DNA of 64,000 nucleotides from Ga0077548 sp035440445 (GCA_035440445.1 DAORMJ010000013.1:26231-90230), one strand, 5' to 3'. Counted from the first letter of the stretch, positions 28,308 to 38,053 are shown. The notes: a model not told the origin generated them from the letters alone. Translations and numbers: made by a program.

Positions 28308-29165
28308 CTAGGCGCTCAGCGCGGCAAAGCGGCGTTCGGGCGCCTTCGCTTTTTCCTTCGCGTGGATATAGAGCCCGCGCTTCTCTGGCATCGGCATGAA
28401 GAGGTCGGTGAAGCCAACCACGGTTTCCGCAGCACCGAGCAGCAGATGCCCGTCCTTGACCAGCGCGCGCGAGATTCGCGACAGCACATCCTGCTTGGTC
28501 TTGGTGTCGAAATAGATCATCACGTTCCGGCAGAAGATCGCATCGAACATGCCGAGCGATGAAAAGTCGTCGAGCAGGTTGTGCTTGCGGAATTGCACCA
28601 TGTCGCGCAATTCCTGCGAGAGCCGCCACTGGTCGCCATCCTGCTTGAAGTATTTCAGGAGCAACTGGATCGGCAAGCCGCGCTGCACCTCGAACTGCGC
28701 ATAGAGCCCCGACTTTGCTTTCTCGAGCACGTCGGTGGAGATGTCGGTCGCAAGAATTTCGATATGCCAGCCGGCGAATTGCTCTTTCGCCTGCTTGAAC
28801 ATCATGGCCAATGAATAAGGCTCCTGGCCCGTCGAAGACGCCGCGCACCAGATACGGATGCGTTTGGAAATCGCGCGCGCGGCGAGCAGATGCGGCAACA
28901 CCGTATCCTGGAAGCGGTCGAACGGCGTCTTGTCGCGAAAGAAGAAACTCTCGTTGATGGTCATGGCTTCGGTGACGCGCTGGCGCAGCGGCTCTTCGGC
29001 GAACGCCTTCAGCTTCGTCACGAGTTCGCCGATCGAGCTGCAATTGTTCTGACGCGCCACCGGCAACAGGCGGCTCTCGATCAGATATTGCTTGTCGCCG
29101 GCAAGCTGCAGCCCCGAACGCTCATTCAGAAGCTTGCTGAGATAGGCATAATCCTGCGGGGTCAC
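28308..29165 (-). CDS. cheR: Chemotaxis protein methyltransferase CheR
   Basis: Methylates glutamates on chemoreceptors using S-adenosylmethionine. The 285-residue protein has the CheR N-terminal helical domain, then IRIWCAASSTGQEPYSLAMM (SAM-binding motif) and FDAIFCRNVMIYFD. The GTG at 29165 overlaps the cheB stop (GTGA), which decides the start over the in-frame ATG at 29234 that would lie inside cheB. It is the last gene of the cheA-W-Y-B-R operon. Confidence 0.95.
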   Translation of the reverse strand: MTPQDYAYLSKLLNERSGLQLAGDKQYLIESRLLPVARQNNCSSIGELVTKLKAFAEEPLRQRVTEAMTINESFFFRDKTPFDRFQDTVLPHLLAARAISKRIRIWCAASSTGQEPYSLAMMFKQAKEQFAGWHIEILATDISTDVLEKAKSGLYAQFEVQRGLPIQLLLKYFKQDGDQWRLSQELRDMVQFRKHNLLDDFSSLGMFDAIFCRNVMIYFDTKTKQDVLSRISRALVKDGHLLLGAAETVVGFTDLFMPMPEKRGLYIHAKEKAKAPERRFAALSA

Positions 29166-30283
29166 GAATAATCTCCTGAAACAACGCGCACGGCTTTCGG
29201 CCCGATCTCCTGGAGAGGCAGCACCGCGGCACACGCACCCGCGGTCGCAACCGAGCCCGGCATTCCCCAGATCACGCTGGTCGCTTCGTCCTGCGCGATG
29301 ACGCTGCCGCCGTGATCGGCGATTGCGAGTGCGCCTTTCTTGCCGTCGGAGCCCATACCCGTCAGCACGATCGCAAGCACGCGGCCATCCAGCGCGTAGG
29401 ACGCGGACAGAAACAACGCATCCACCGCGGGCTTGCAGAAATGAATCGGCGCGGAGTCGTCGATCATGACTTCGACGCCGTGATCGCGCCGGATCAAGGC
29501 GAGATGCTTGCCGCCGGGCGCGACATAGATCAGTCCGGCCTTGAGCGGCTCGCCATTGATCGCTTCGCGCGCGGGCTTGCCGGTGGAGCGGCCAAGATGT
29601 TCGGCCAGCGTCGCGGTGAAAATCGGCGGCATGTGCTGCACGACCAGCACCGGAACGCGATCGATCACCGATGCGAGCGACCTGAGCAACACCTGCAGCG
29701 CCTGCGGTCCGCCGGTGGAGGCGCCGATCAGGATGGCGCGCGGTATGCCTTTGGAAAAGGAGCGCAGCTTGATCTCGGGGTTTGCAGACTTTGGCGCAGC
29801 CGGGATCCCGCGCAATTCCCTGCGCGGCGCGGCTTTGACGGCACGCCGCCCGAGTTGGCGGATCTTGTCGATCAACGCGCGGCGAAACTCGTCCGCGGCT
29901 CCGGCGGCGTTATTGATGTCGGGCTTTGCGACGCAATCCGACGCGCCCATCGAAAGCGCTTTCAGCGTGATCTCCGCGCCGCGCTTGGTCTGCGTCGATG
30001 CCATGATGACGGGCGTGCGCGCGCGGCGGGCAAGCAACTCCTTCAGGGTCGCAAGCCCATCGAGCTCCGGCATTTCGATGTCGAGCACGACGACATCCGG
30101 ATTGGCTGCCTCGAACTGCTCCAGCGCTTCGCGCCCGTTCTTGCAAACGCGGACGACCTGCATGTCGGGCTCAAGACCGATCCAGCGCGAGACAAGGCCA
30201 CGCACCACGACGGCGTCATCCACGATCATGACCCGGACCGGAAGTGCGGCCCTTGTCTGCGGGAGGGTGCGAAGCTGCTGCAT
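29162..30283 (-). CDS. cheB: Chemotaxis response regulator methylesterase CheB
   Basis: Removes methyl groups from chemoreceptors and deamidates glutamine side chains. The 373-residue protein has an N-terminal receiver domain with phosphoacceptor Asp68 (VVVLDIEMPELDG). The CheB catalytic domain follows, with the serine in IGASTGGPQAL, the histidine in VVQHMPP and the aspartate in VLTGMGSDG. It lies between cheY and cheR and overlaps the cheR start. Confidence 0.96.
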   Translation of the reverse strand: MQQLRTLPQTRAALPVRVMIVDDAVVVRGLVSRWIGLEPDMQVVRVCKNGREALEQFEAANPDVVVLDIEMPELDGLATLKELLARRARTPVIMASTQTKRGAEITLKALSMGASDCVAKPDINNAAGAADEFRRALIDKIRQLGRRAVKAAPRRELRGIPAAPKSANPEIKLRSFSKGIPRAILIGASTGGPQALQVLLRSLASVIDRVPVLVVQHMPPIFTATLAEHLGRSTGKPAREAINGEPLKAGLIYVAPGGKHLALIRRDHGVEVMIDDSAPIHFCKPAVDALFLSASYALDGRVLAIVLTGMGSDGKKGALAIADHGGSVIAQDEATSVIWGMPGSVATAGACAAVLPLQEIGPKAVRVVSGDYS

Positions 30284-30325
30284 CTGGGAAACGGACGCCT
30301 TCTCTTGGGCGATTCAGATGCAGCT

Positions 30326-30691
30326 TTAGATCAACCCGACTTCCTGAAACTTCGCTTCGACGATCTCCTTGTCGAAGGGCTTCATGATGTATTCGTCGGC
30401 TCCCGCATGCATCGCGCGCGCGATATGGGCGAGATCGTTCTCGGTCGTGCAGAACACGACTTTCGGACGATCGCCGCCCGGCATGGCGCGCAGCGCACGC
30501 AGAAAATCGAAGCCGTCCATGACCGGCATGTTCCAGTCGAGCAGGATCGCTTCGGGCATACCCTTCGCGCAGACGTCGAGCGCCTGCCGTCCGTCGGATG
30601 CCTCGATGACGGAGAAGCCGAAGTTCTCCAGAATCCGTCGCGCGACTTTGCGGATGACGCTCGAGTCATCGACAATGAGACAATGTTTCAT
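30326..30691 (-). CDS. cheY: Chemotaxis response regulator CheY
   Basis: A 121-residue single-domain receiver. The phosphoacceptor is Asp52 in ILLDWNMPVMDG, with the acidic pair VDDSS and the conserved lysine in IMKPFDKE. The ATG at 30691 starts at the domain (MKHCLIVDDSS); an upstream start at 30715 overlaps cheW. Phospho-CheY binds the flagellar switch. The gene lies between cheW and cheB in the operon. Confidence 0.95.
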   Translation of the reverse strand: MKHCLIVDDSSVIRKVARRILENFGFSVIEASDGRQALDVCAKGMPEAILLDWNMPVMDGFDFLRALRAMPGGDRPKVVFCTTENDLAHIARAMHAGADEYIMKPFDKEIVEAKFQEVGLI

Positions 30692-30711
30692 CGTTTCGTT
30701 CCTTTTCACAT

Positions 30712-31170
30712 TCACGCGGCGAGCGTGTCTTTGCCGAAATTCAGTATCTGATCCACGTCAAGTACGATCATGAGCCGGTCTTCGAGACGGTAGATCCCGG
30801 AGGAGATCGCCGCCCATTCGCGCTGCATGTTGATCGGTAACGCGTCGAGCGCGGATGCGGAAAGCTTCAGCACCTCGCCCATGGCGTCGACCATGAGGCC
30901 ATAGCCTTCGCTGTCGTGATCGATGCCGATCGCCATCTGTTTCTTTTCGCTCTCGCGCGGCGGCAGGCCCAGCCGCCTGCGCATGTCGAGTGCCGTCACC
31001 ACGCGGCCGCGCAGATTGAGCACGCCGGAAATTTCCGCGGGCGCGAGCGGCACGCGCGTGATCCGCTCGACTTCGAAGACGTCGTGAACGCGCTGGATCG
31101 GAATGCCGAAAAGCTGACCGGCAACCCAGGCGGTCACGTATTCGATCTCGCCGGAAAGACGCTTGCTCAT
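30712..31170 (-). CDS. cheW: Chemotaxis coupling protein CheW
   Basis: A 152-residue single CheW domain that links receptors to CheA (VAGQLFGIPIQRVHDVFEVE, then GVLNLRGRVVTALDMRRRLG and MAIGIDHDSEGYGLMVDAMG). Its start overlaps the cheA stop by four bases. Confidence 0.95.
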   Translation of the reverse strand: MSKRLSGEIEYVTAWVAGQLFGIPIQRVHDVFEVERITRVPLAPAEISGVLNLRGRVVTALDMRRRLGLPPRESEKKQMAIGIDHDSEGYGLMVDAMGEVLKLSASALDALPINMQREWAAISSGIYRLEDRLMIVLDVDQILNFGKDTLAA

Positions 31171-33761
31171 GCGGCCTCCGGCAATTCGCAGGCGGCATCT
31201 TTCAGGGCATGCAGCAACCCGCGGCGGTCGAACTTCGCGACATAGCCCTGCATGCCGGCCTGCTTGCTCTTCAGGATCGAAGCGCCATTGATGACGGAGG
31301 AGAGCCCGATGATCGGCGCTGCCGAGGAAAGCGTGCGAAGCGCTTCGGCAAAGGCAAAGCCGTCGAGCTCCGGCATGTCGATGTCGGTGACGATGAAATC
31401 GAACCGCGCGCCGCGCTCGATGCGCGAGAGCGCGTCCTTGGCGCTTGCAAGTGCCATCACGTCATAGCCGCCTGCCTGCAAAACCGGCGCAAGCATGTCG
31501 CGGAAGAAAGCGGAGTCATCGACCAAGAGCAGTTTCGGCTTCTCTGCGCCTCGCGCAGTCTTGCCGTCAAACCAGTCTGCAAATCCGAGCGGCAGGTAAT
31601 GCGCGACGTCGATGATCTCGGCCGCCTGCCCGTTCACGACCGCGGAACCGATGACGCCCGGCACGTCGCTTGCGACTTTGATTTCGAGGCGATCTTCGAC
31701 GATGTCGACGATCTGATCGACGATGAGACCGACCGAACGGCTGCCCTCGCTGAACACCAGAAGCGGCTGCTTTCCCTGCCTGGCAAGGACGGCATCGTCG
31801 CCGGCGGGAATGAGCGGCATCAAGCCGCCACGATATTGCACCATCGGACGCCCGCTCGAATACTCGACCTGCTTCACATCGATTTCTTCGAGCCTCGTGA
31901 CCAGCGAAAGCGGTACTGCCTTGCACGAGCCGGAGCCCGAACGGAACAGAAGCAGCGACATCGTCTTCAGCGCGTCTTCTTCGTTCGCCGCGTCCTTCTC
32001 GACGAAGCTCTCGATCTTTGCCTCTTCGCGGGTCGCACCGATCGATTGCGCAATCCCGTTGGGATCGAGGATGAGGATGACCGAGCCGTCGCCGAGAATG
32101 GTGTTGCCGCCGAGGACCTTGATCCCGCGCAGGCTCGACGACACCGGCTTCACCACGATCTCTTCGGTGTGCAGCACATCGTCCACGACGATGCCGAACA
32201 TGCTCTGGCCGACCTGCATCACGACGACGAAGGAATCGGAACCTGCGTCCGGCGGGGTCGGCAGCTTCAGGAGCTGGCTCAGCGATAACAGCGGCAGCAG
32301 CGTTTCGCGCAGGCGCAACACCAAAGCGCCGTTGATTTCCTCGACGAGATTGGCATGGGAGCCGCGATGCACCAGTTCGACCACCGCGACTTGCGGCACG
32401 GCAAATCGCTCGCCGCCGGACGCCACGATCAGCGCCGGAACGATTGCGAGCGTAAGCGGAATGCGGATCGAGAAAGTGGAGCCGCGGCCCTGCACCGACT
32501 TCAGGTCGATGGTGCCGCCGATCTGGTCGATATTCGACTTGACCACGTCCATGCCGACGCCGCGGCCGGACACGCTCGTCACCTTCTCCGCGGTGGAAAA
32601 TCCCGGTGCAAATATCAGCTTGTAGAGCTGCGTGTCGGCGGGCCGGTCTTCTTCGCCGATCAGACCAACCTCGATCGCGCGGCGGTGGATTTTCGCAAGA
32701 TTGAGGCCGCGTCCGTCGTCCGCGATCTCGATGACGATCTGGCCACTCTCCTGATACGCGGAAAGACGGATCGTGCCCTTGGCGGGCTTGCCTGCCGCGC
32801 GGCGTTCCTCCGCCGTTTCGAGCCCGTGATCCGCCGAGTTGCGCACCATATGGGTGAGCGGATCGCGGATGATGTCGAGCACCTGGCGATCGAGTTCGGT
32901 CTCGGCGCCGTGCATTTCGAGTTCGATTTCCTTGCCGAGCTCGTTGCCGAGATCGCGCACGATGCGCGGGAGCTTGGCCCAGGCATTGCCGATCGGCTGC
33001 ATGCGGGTCTTCATGACCCCTTCCTGCAGTTCGGCGGTCACATTCGAGAGCCGCTGCAGCGGCGCCTTGAATTCGCTCTCCGAATGACGGCGGACGATTT
33101 CGAGCAACTGGTTGCGCGTCAGCACCAGTTCGGAAACCATCGTCATCAATCGTTCGACGGTATCGACCGAAACGCGCAGCGTCTGGTTGGTGTTCGTGTC
33201 GCGGCGTTCGCCGATGCGGCGGTCGTCGCCGCGCTTCTGCATTTGCCGCTCTTCCGGCCCCGGCGTGTCGCGGAAGGCGCGCTCCAGATCGTCGAGCGAA
33301 ACTTCGCCCGGACGCAGCGGCCGCTCCAGCACCTGCGGACTGAGCGTGCCGATGGTGATTTCTTCCTTGGCAGGCTGCGGCGCGAAATCATCGAGCGCCA
33401 TCTGCTCGAGCTGCACGATGAGATCGCCATCGGTGCCCGTGGGCTCCGCACTCGTCGCTTCGAGTTCGGCGAGAATGGATTTCAGGCGATCGATGGTGAC
33501 GAGCACCAGCGACACGGCGTCCGCCGTCACCGGCGCGCCGTCGCGGAATTTTCCCATCACGGTTTCGGCGGCATGCGCCAGCGCTTCGAGGCGCGGCAGG
33601 CCGATGAACCCGCAGGTGCCTTTGATCGTGTGCACGAGACGGAAGATGCGCCCGAGGATCTCGGCGTTGTTCGGCTCCTGCTCAAAGCGGACGAGCTCGT
33701 TGTCGACGACATCGAGGCTTTCGTTCGTCTCGGACAAGAATTCCTTGAGCAGGTCTTCCAT
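31167..33761 (-). CDS. cheA: Chemotaxis histidine kinase CheA with C-terminal receiver domain
   Basis: An 864-residue hybrid kinase heading the chemotaxis operon. The Hpt domain carries the phosphorylated His44 in RLVHTIKGTCGF. The dimerisation helices contain VSELVLTRNQLLEIVRRH; the ATPase domain has LTHMVRNSADHG (N box), IADDGRGLN and SGRGVGMDVVK. Two CheW-like regulatory stretches follow. The last 125 residues form a receiver (LLLVDDSAFFRDML, FIVTDIDMPELDGF), a CheA-REC architecture. I chose the ATG at 33761 (MEDLLKEFLSE). A TTAACC half-site (minus strand, 33843-33848) lies about 80 bases upstream. Confidence 0.95.
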   Translation of the reverse strand: MEDLLKEFLSETNESLDVVDNELVRFEQEPNNAEILGRIFRLVHTIKGTCGFIGLPRLEALAHAAETVMGKFRDGAPVTADAVSLVLVTIDRLKSILAELEATSAEPTGTDGDLIVQLEQMALDDFAPQPAKEEITIGTLSPQVLERPLRPGEVSLDDLERAFRDTPGPEERQMQKRGDDRRIGERRDTNTNQTLRVSVDTVERLMTMVSELVLTRNQLLEIVRRHSESEFKAPLQRLSNVTAELQEGVMKTRMQPIGNAWAKLPRIVRDLGNELGKEIELEMHGAETELDRQVLDIIRDPLTHMVRNSADHGLETAEERRAAGKPAKGTIRLSAYQESGQIVIEIADDGRGLNLAKIHRRAIEVGLIGEEDRPADTQLYKLIFAPGFSTAEKVTSVSGRGVGMDVVKSNIDQIGGTIDLKSVQGRGSTFSIRIPLTLAIVPALIVASGGERFAVPQVAVVELVHRGSHANLVEEINGALVLRLRETLLPLLSLSQLLKLPTPPDAGSDSFVVVMQVGQSMFGIVVDDVLHTEEIVVKPVSSSLRGIKVLGGNTILGDGSVILILDPNGIAQSIGATREEAKIESFVEKDAANEEDALKTMSLLLFRSGSGSCKAVPLSLVTRLEEIDVKQVEYSSGRPMVQYRGGLMPLIPAGDDAVLARQGKQPLLVFSEGSRSVGLIVDQIVDIVEDRLEIKVASDVPGVIGSAVVNGQAAEIIDVAHYLPLGFADWFDGKTARGAEKPKLLLVDDSAFFRDMLAPVLQAGGYDVMALASAKDALSRIERGARFDFIVTDIDMPELDGFAFAEALRTLSSAAPIIGLSSVINGASILKSKQAGMQGYVAKFDRRGLLHALKDAACELPEAA

Positions 33762-33913
33762 CGGGCCGCACATATCCAGAAAGCGGCCCTCGCCCCTGGC
33801 TGGGGCGGGTCCGCGATGCGGCGCAAGTATCCCTTTGCGAGGGTTAAGATTGATTGAAAAGCATGCCCGTCTTGGGCATCCCGCTACCGTCGAAAGCTAT
33901 TGAATTGATTAGC

Positions 33914-34546
33914 TTATTGTGCGGTCAGGGTAGCGCCGCCGGGTTCCGCGGCGATCACGATGTTCATCCCCTGCTCGCGCGCGAGCACGCCGGTATAGAA
34001 CGGCTGGATGGTCTGGGCCGAGATCGGCTCGTCGGGCGTGCCGGCGAGCAGGCTCTCTGTGGCCGGATGCACACGCACCCTTTCCGACTGCACCTTGACC
34101 GAAAAGCCCATGGTCTCGCCTTCGCCGATCGGGTCCACCGTCATGGTGCCCCCGCGCGGCACGCAGTTTGCCGCGATCGTCATCAGGTTCATCAGGAGCT
34201 TGACCCGGTTCTTGGCGAGCAGGGTCCGTGGGATGGAAAAGCTCACGGAAAGTTCGGGCTCGTAGAGCCGCTTCGCAAGCGGGCCGGCGTCGCCGACATC
34301 GAGCTGCGCCGTGGGCGAGCCGGAAGAGCCGAACGCGATCCGCGCGAATTCGAGCTTGGCGGAAGCCTTGATCGCGCTGTCGCGGATCATTTTCGTCGCT
34401 TCCTCGCGCGATTCCGCGCTCTGGTCCATCTCCAGAAGCTGGAAGCCGTTCTCCATCGCCGCCACCGGATTGATGACGTCGTGGCAGACCTTCGAGCAAA
34501 GCATGGCCGAAAGATCGAGGGCGGAAAGTTCGATGGGAGCGCTCAT
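33914..34546 (-). CDS. chpT: Histidine phosphotransferase ChpT
   Basis: A 210-residue phosphotransferase that relays phosphate from the kinase CckA to CtrA and CpdR. The phosphorylated histidine is His22 in LCSKVCHDVINPVAAMENGF, the hallmark of ChpT. The C-terminal half is a degenerate, non-ATP-binding HATPase-like fold (VKLLMNLMTIAANCVPRGG). The ATG at 34546 starts at the domain. It is the only gene on its strand between cheA and cysQ; having it near ctrA places two members of the same phosphorelay in one window. Confidence 0.93.
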   Translation of the reverse strand: MSAPIELSALDLSAMLCSKVCHDVINPVAAMENGFQLLEMDQSAESREEATKMIRDSAIKASAKLEFARIAFGSSGSPTAQLDVGDAGPLAKRLYEPELSVSFSIPRTLLAKNRVKLLMNLMTIAANCVPRGGTMTVDPIGEGETMGFSVKVQSERVRVHPATESLLAGTPDEPISAQTIQPFYTGVLAREQGMNIVIAAEPGGATLTAQ

Positions 34547-34625
34547 AGTAGAAGCCCTATGCGATTCGGCGCGCATTGGTCGAGGACCGCCTGCATGATA
34601 GAGCCCGGAATGACAGGACAGTGAA

Positions 34626-35423
34626 GTGAATCGCGCAGAACGCACCCGGCTCTTGAACGGCCTCATCGCCGCCGCCGCCGAAGCCGGCACCAGAATCCGG
34701 GAGATGGCGGCGCATGGCATCGTCGCCCGCTCCAAGGCGGACGCGAGCCCCGTCACCGATGCCGACGAGGCCGCCGAAGCCATTATCGAGCAGCACCTGC
34801 AGACGCTGATGCCCGGCGTGCCGATGATCGGGGAAGAAGCGGTCGCACAAGGGAGCAAGACCAAGCCCGGCAGCACGTTTTTCCTCGTCGATCCGATCGA
34901 CGGCACCCGCGAGTTCGTCGCGAAGCGCCCGGAATACACCGTGAATATCGGGCTCCTGATCGAAGGGACACCCGTGCTTGGCGTAATCTACGCCCCCGCA
35001 CTCGGCGAACTTTATGCAGGCGGCGCCAATGGCGCGGTACGGCTTGCGCTTCCTGCCGGAAAAAACCCCGGCGACGTCACCGCCGAGCCGATCGCGGTCC
35101 GCGTGGCTCCGAAAGAGCGCACCGCGGTCGTCAGTCATTCGCATCTGGATAGTGCGACCACCGCCTGGCTGCGCCGGCATGGCATCGAGGAAACCGTGAA
35201 GGCGGGCTCCTCGATCAAGTTCTGCCGGGTGGCGGAAGGCAAGGCAGACGTTTATCCGCGGCTTGCGCCGGTCAGCGAATGGGACATCGCCGCCGGACAC
35301 GCGATCCTGATGGCGGCAGGCGGCACGGTGCGCTCGCCCGAAGGCACGCCGCTTCACTACGGCAAGCGCAAGGACGATTACGAAGTCACGAGCTTCATCG
35401 CGACCGGCGGCGGGAATTTCTAG
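34626..35423 (+). CDS. cysQ: 3'(2'),5'-bisphosphate nucleotidase CysQ
   Basis: Hydrolyses adenosine 3',5'-bisphosphate, a by-product of sulfate assimilation. A 265-residue member of the inositol monophosphatase superfamily, with metal-ligand motifs near residues 40-46 (SPVTDAD), GEE in PMIGEEAVAQ, DPIDGTREF near 90 and WDIAAGHAIL near 219. It overlaps the convergent YHS-domain gene by four bases. Confidence 0.93.
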   Translation: MNRAERTRLLNGLIAAAAEAGTRIREMAAHGIVARSKADASPVTDADEAAEAIIEQHLQTLMPGVPMIGEEAVAQGSKTKPGSTFFLVDPIDGTREFVAKRPEYTVNIGLLIEGTPVLGVIYAPALGELYAGGANGAVRLALPAGKNPGDVTAEPIAVRVAPKERTAVVSHSHLDSATTAWLRRHGIEETVKAGSSIKFCRVAEGKADVYPRLAPVSEWDIAAGHAILMAAGGTVRSPEGTPLHYGKRKDDYEVTSFIATGGGNF

Positions 35424-35896
35424 GGCACGAGCTTGCGCTCGACCGCGGGCCAGTGCTGCGCGGCGGTTTCGATCAGGTTGACGGGATTGGCGGTGAACTT
35501 CGCGCGGCTTTCTTCGCGCGCAAAGAGATAGAGCTTGCCGCCGCTCACCGCGAAGAAAGCGGGATTGCCCGCGAGCGGAACGCCCTCGCCCACCGCAAGC
35601 GGATCGTAGCCGCCGAACGCCGGCATGAAATTCTCCGGCTGCTGCATGAAGGCATGGCGATTGGCGTCGGAGGAAAAGCGCCAGGTCACCCCGGCAAAGC
35701 GATATTCGTAGGCCTCGTCGCCGGCCTTGGCGCTGCGGTCGATGAAATAGGCGACCGGGTCATAGCCATAAAGCGCGACCCCCGTTCTGGGATCGGTGAC
35801 ATAACGCTCCGTGGTGGCGGCCTTGCTGGCGAAGGCCGCGCAAGTGACAACAAACCACACGGCAAGCAACCCGGCTAAAATTCGGCTCGAAGGCAT
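35420..35896 (-). CDS. Exported YHS-domain protein
   Basis: A 158-residue protein with a signal peptide (ILAGLLAVWFVVTCAAFASKA) and a YHS-like core: ALYGYDPVAYFID, then YEYRFAGVTWRFSSDANRHAFMQ and PAFGGYDPLAVGEG. YHS domains are often linked with metal binding, but the cysteine ligands of the classic form are not evident. I chose the ATG at 35896 to give a normal signal peptide. It is convergent with cysQ. The function is unknown. Confidence 0.85.
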   Translation of the reverse strand: MPSSRILAGLLAVWFVVTCAAFASKAATTERYVTDPRTGVALYGYDPVAYFIDRSAKAGDEAYEYRFAGVTWRFSSDANRHAFMQQPENFMPAFGGYDPLAVGEGVPLAGNPAFFAVSGGKLYLFAREESRAKFTANPVNLIETAAQHWPAVERKLVP

Positions 35897-36061
35897 TCGC
35901 GGCTTCCCTAAATCGCCGCAGCCGATCAAGATTCCCGCCGCGGGCATGATTCGGACAGTAGGTCCCCGCCGGTATGCGTCGGGTTAAGGCCGCCGTCCGG
36001 GCCTGAAAAGGGCGCATTTTCTGCGCCATCTGCCCGCGAAAATGTTTCGCCGGAGATCACC

Positions 36062-36622
36062 ATGACGTTTCGCACTTTATTTGCTGCTGTAGCTTTCCTT
36101 GCGACGATCGTTTCGGCGCAGGCCCAGAACAACTATCAGCAGAAATATTCGAACAACGAGATCCTTGACGCCGGTCACCGCTTCTTCGGCACGACCTCGC
36201 GCGAACTCGCCCTCCTCGTCGAGCGCGCAACCAAGCGCTGGGGCCAGCCCAACGGCTACATCCTCGGCGAGGAAGCCGGCGGCGCTATCACCGTGGGCCT
36301 GCGTTACGGCGAAGGCACGCTTTATACCCGCAACGCCGGCGACCGCCGCATTTACTGGCAGGGCCCCTCGATCGGCTTCGACGTTGGTGGCGAAGGCGCG
36401 CGCGTGATGATGCTGGTTTACAATCTGCCCGCGATCGAGACGCTCTATAACCGCTATGTCGGCATTTCCGGCTCGGCCTATTTCGTCGGCGGCTTCGGCA
36501 TGACGGCGGTGACCTGGGATCGCGTCGTGATAGTCCCGATCCGCACCGGCGTCGGCCTGCGGCTCGGTGCCAATGTCGGCTATCTCAAGTTCACGCCGAC
36601 CGCGACCTGGTTCCCGCTCTAG
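36062..36622 (+). CDS. EipA-like (DUF1134) exported envelope protein
   Basis: A 186-residue periplasmic protein with signal peptide MTFRTLFAAVAFLATIVSAQA. The mature part matches the DUF1134/EipA family: AGHRFFGTTSRELALLVERA, then VGLRYGEGTLYTR, WQGPSIGFDVGGEGARVMML and the C-terminal LGANVGYLKFTPTATWFP. In Brucella, EipA is a small beta-barrel protein needed for cell-envelope integrity and is controlled by CtrA. That CtrA regulates it here is not shown: I see no clear TTAA-N7-TTAA in the 110 bases upstream. Confidence 0.88.
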   Translation: MTFRTLFAAVAFLATIVSAQAQNNYQQKYSNNEILDAGHRFFGTTSRELALLVERATKRWGQPNGYILGEEAGGAITVGLRYGEGTLYTRNAGDRRIYWQGPSIGFDVGGEGARVMMLVYNLPAIETLYNRYVGISGSAYFVGGFGMTAVTWDRVVIVPIRTGVGLRLGANVGYLKFTPTATWFPL

Positions 36623-36756
36623 TCGAGGGGCTTCTCCTTACTCTCCCCGGCGCGGCAAGCGCCGTGGTATAGCGGCGGCCGTTCCATTATGGTGCGCCCG
36701 CCGCTGGCGTTTCGGGGTCTCGCGTTGAGCAGTTTCACGAACAGGAAGAGCCGGAC

Positions 36757-37899
36757 ATGATCGAAGCGATCATGTTCTTCACGCTCGGCTTCCTCGGCGC
36801 GACCTTGATCGCGCTCGTGACGCTGTCGGCGGTCTGGCACCGCGCAGTAAGGCTCACGACGAAGCGCATCGAAGGCGCAATCCCTGTCTCCATCGTCGAA
36901 ATCCAGGCCGACAAGGATCAGCTGCGCGCCGAATACGCGATGAAGATGCGCAAGCTCGAAACCACGGTCGAACGCGTCAAAGGCAAGGAAACCGAATATC
37001 TCGCCGAACTCGGACGCAGGAGCGAGCGGATCTTCGACCTGAAGACCGACGGCGAAGCCAAGGCCGAACGGATCGGCGAACTCGAAACCATCGAGAAAAA
37101 TCTGCGCGAGAAGCTCCAGGCGACCGAAACTGCGCTTGCCGAGAGAACCGCAAAACTTGCCGAGACCGAACGGACGCTCGCCGAACGCATGCAGGAGCTT
37201 TCCGCAACGCGCGACAACCTGGGCGCCGTTACCAATGAATCCGAAACCCGCCATGCCGGCATCGTCGCGCTGACTTCCGAGCGCGATACGCTGCAAAAGC
37301 TGAGCGACACGCTCACCCGCGAGAAGAAGGCGGTCGAAGACCGGCTCACGAACCGCGAGCGCGAACTTTCCGATCATCTGGCCAAGCGCGAAGGCGAGTT
37401 GCTGGATGCGGCAAGAACGCGCGAAAGCGAACTCAATCGCGAGCTCTCGAGCCTGCGTGAGAAACTGGGCTCCACCGAAAAAATGTTCGGTCAGTTGCAG
37501 GACGATACGCGGGGGTTGGAGAACGAAGTCCGTGAGAAAAGCGCGGCCTTCCAGGCGACCACGGAAATCCTGCGGAGCGAAAAATCGAACCTCGAAAATT
37601 CGCTCTTTGAACTCCGGCGCGAGCACGAACGCGCAAACGAGGAGACGGCTTCTCTCCGGGCCGAACTGAACAAGGCCAGAGCCGAGGAACGCGAAGAAAG
37701 CGCGATTCTGCGCGAGCGGATCAACGACATTGCCGCCGAGATCGCCCGCCTCGCGATTAATCTGGAGGGCGAACCCTCGCCGCTCGAGGAAATTCTGGAA
37801 AGTCCGGACGGCAAGCCGCGGAACCGGCCGAATGGAACGCCCCGGCGTCATCTTTCGCTCGCCGAGCGCATCCGCGACCTGCAAAGCCGGGCGCGCTAA
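36757..37899 (+). CDS. Membrane-anchored coiled-coil protein of unknown function
   Basis: A 380-residue protein: one transmembrane helix near residues 5-27 (MFFTLGFLGATLIALVTL), then almost 300 residues of charged heptad-like coiled coil (many ELE, KLAETERTLAERMQEL stretches), ending in a basic tail. It resembles lineage-specific hypothetical proteins of Hyphomicrobiales; a structural or envelope-scaffold role is only a guess. It is a single gene on the plus strand, preceded by a GAAGAGCCGGAC ribosome-binding region. Confidence 0.85.
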   Translation: MIEAIMFFTLGFLGATLIALVTLSAVWHRAVRLTTKRIEGAIPVSIVEIQADKDQLRAEYAMKMRKLETTVERVKGKETEYLAELGRRSERIFDLKTDGEAKAERIGELETIEKNLREKLQATETALAERTAKLAETERTLAERMQELSATRDNLGAVTNESETRHAGIVALTSERDTLQKLSDTLTREKKAVEDRLTNRERELSDHLAKREGELLDAARTRESELNRELSSLREKLGSTEKMFGQLQDDTRGLENEVREKSAAFQATTEILRSEKSNLENSLFELRREHERANEETASLRAELNKARAEEREESAILRERINDIAAEIARLAINLEGEPSPLEEILESPDGKPRNRPNGTPRRHLSLAERIRDLQSRAR

Positions 37900-37942
37900 C
37901 TCGCCGCTTGGCGCGGCGGCCTCTTCTTTATAAGGTGCATTA

Positions 37943-38053
37943 CCGCTGAAATAGCGGCCCCGCCGGAGAAGGCGGTTTTCGCCCCTTTCTCGCTTGATGA
38001 AGCGAAAAAGCCGTGGCGCTTCCAATGAAAACAACGAGGCACGTTCCGTGCCT
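37943..38053 (+). promoter_or_regulatory. Structured leader of modA: four successive hairpins
   Basis: Four stems stand in a row: CCGCT/AGCGG (37943-37957), CCGCC/GGCGG followed by TTTT (37960-37979), TCGCTT/AAGCGA (37990-38005) and AGGCACG/CGTGCCT (38037-38053). The last ends a few bases before the GGAGG of modA. The arrangement suggests a folded 5' leader able to terminate or hide the ribosome-binding site. I cannot show that it is a molybdenum-cofactor riboswitch. Confidence 0.45.

Noticed and set aside
31209..33857. Long plus-strand open frames opposite cheA
   Set aside because: cheA has all its domains on the minus strand; the opposite frames are low-complexity shadows.
37943..38053. 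Naming the modA leader a molybdenum-cofactor riboswitch
   Set aside because: The hairpins are real but I could not align them with the known consensus without a covariance search.
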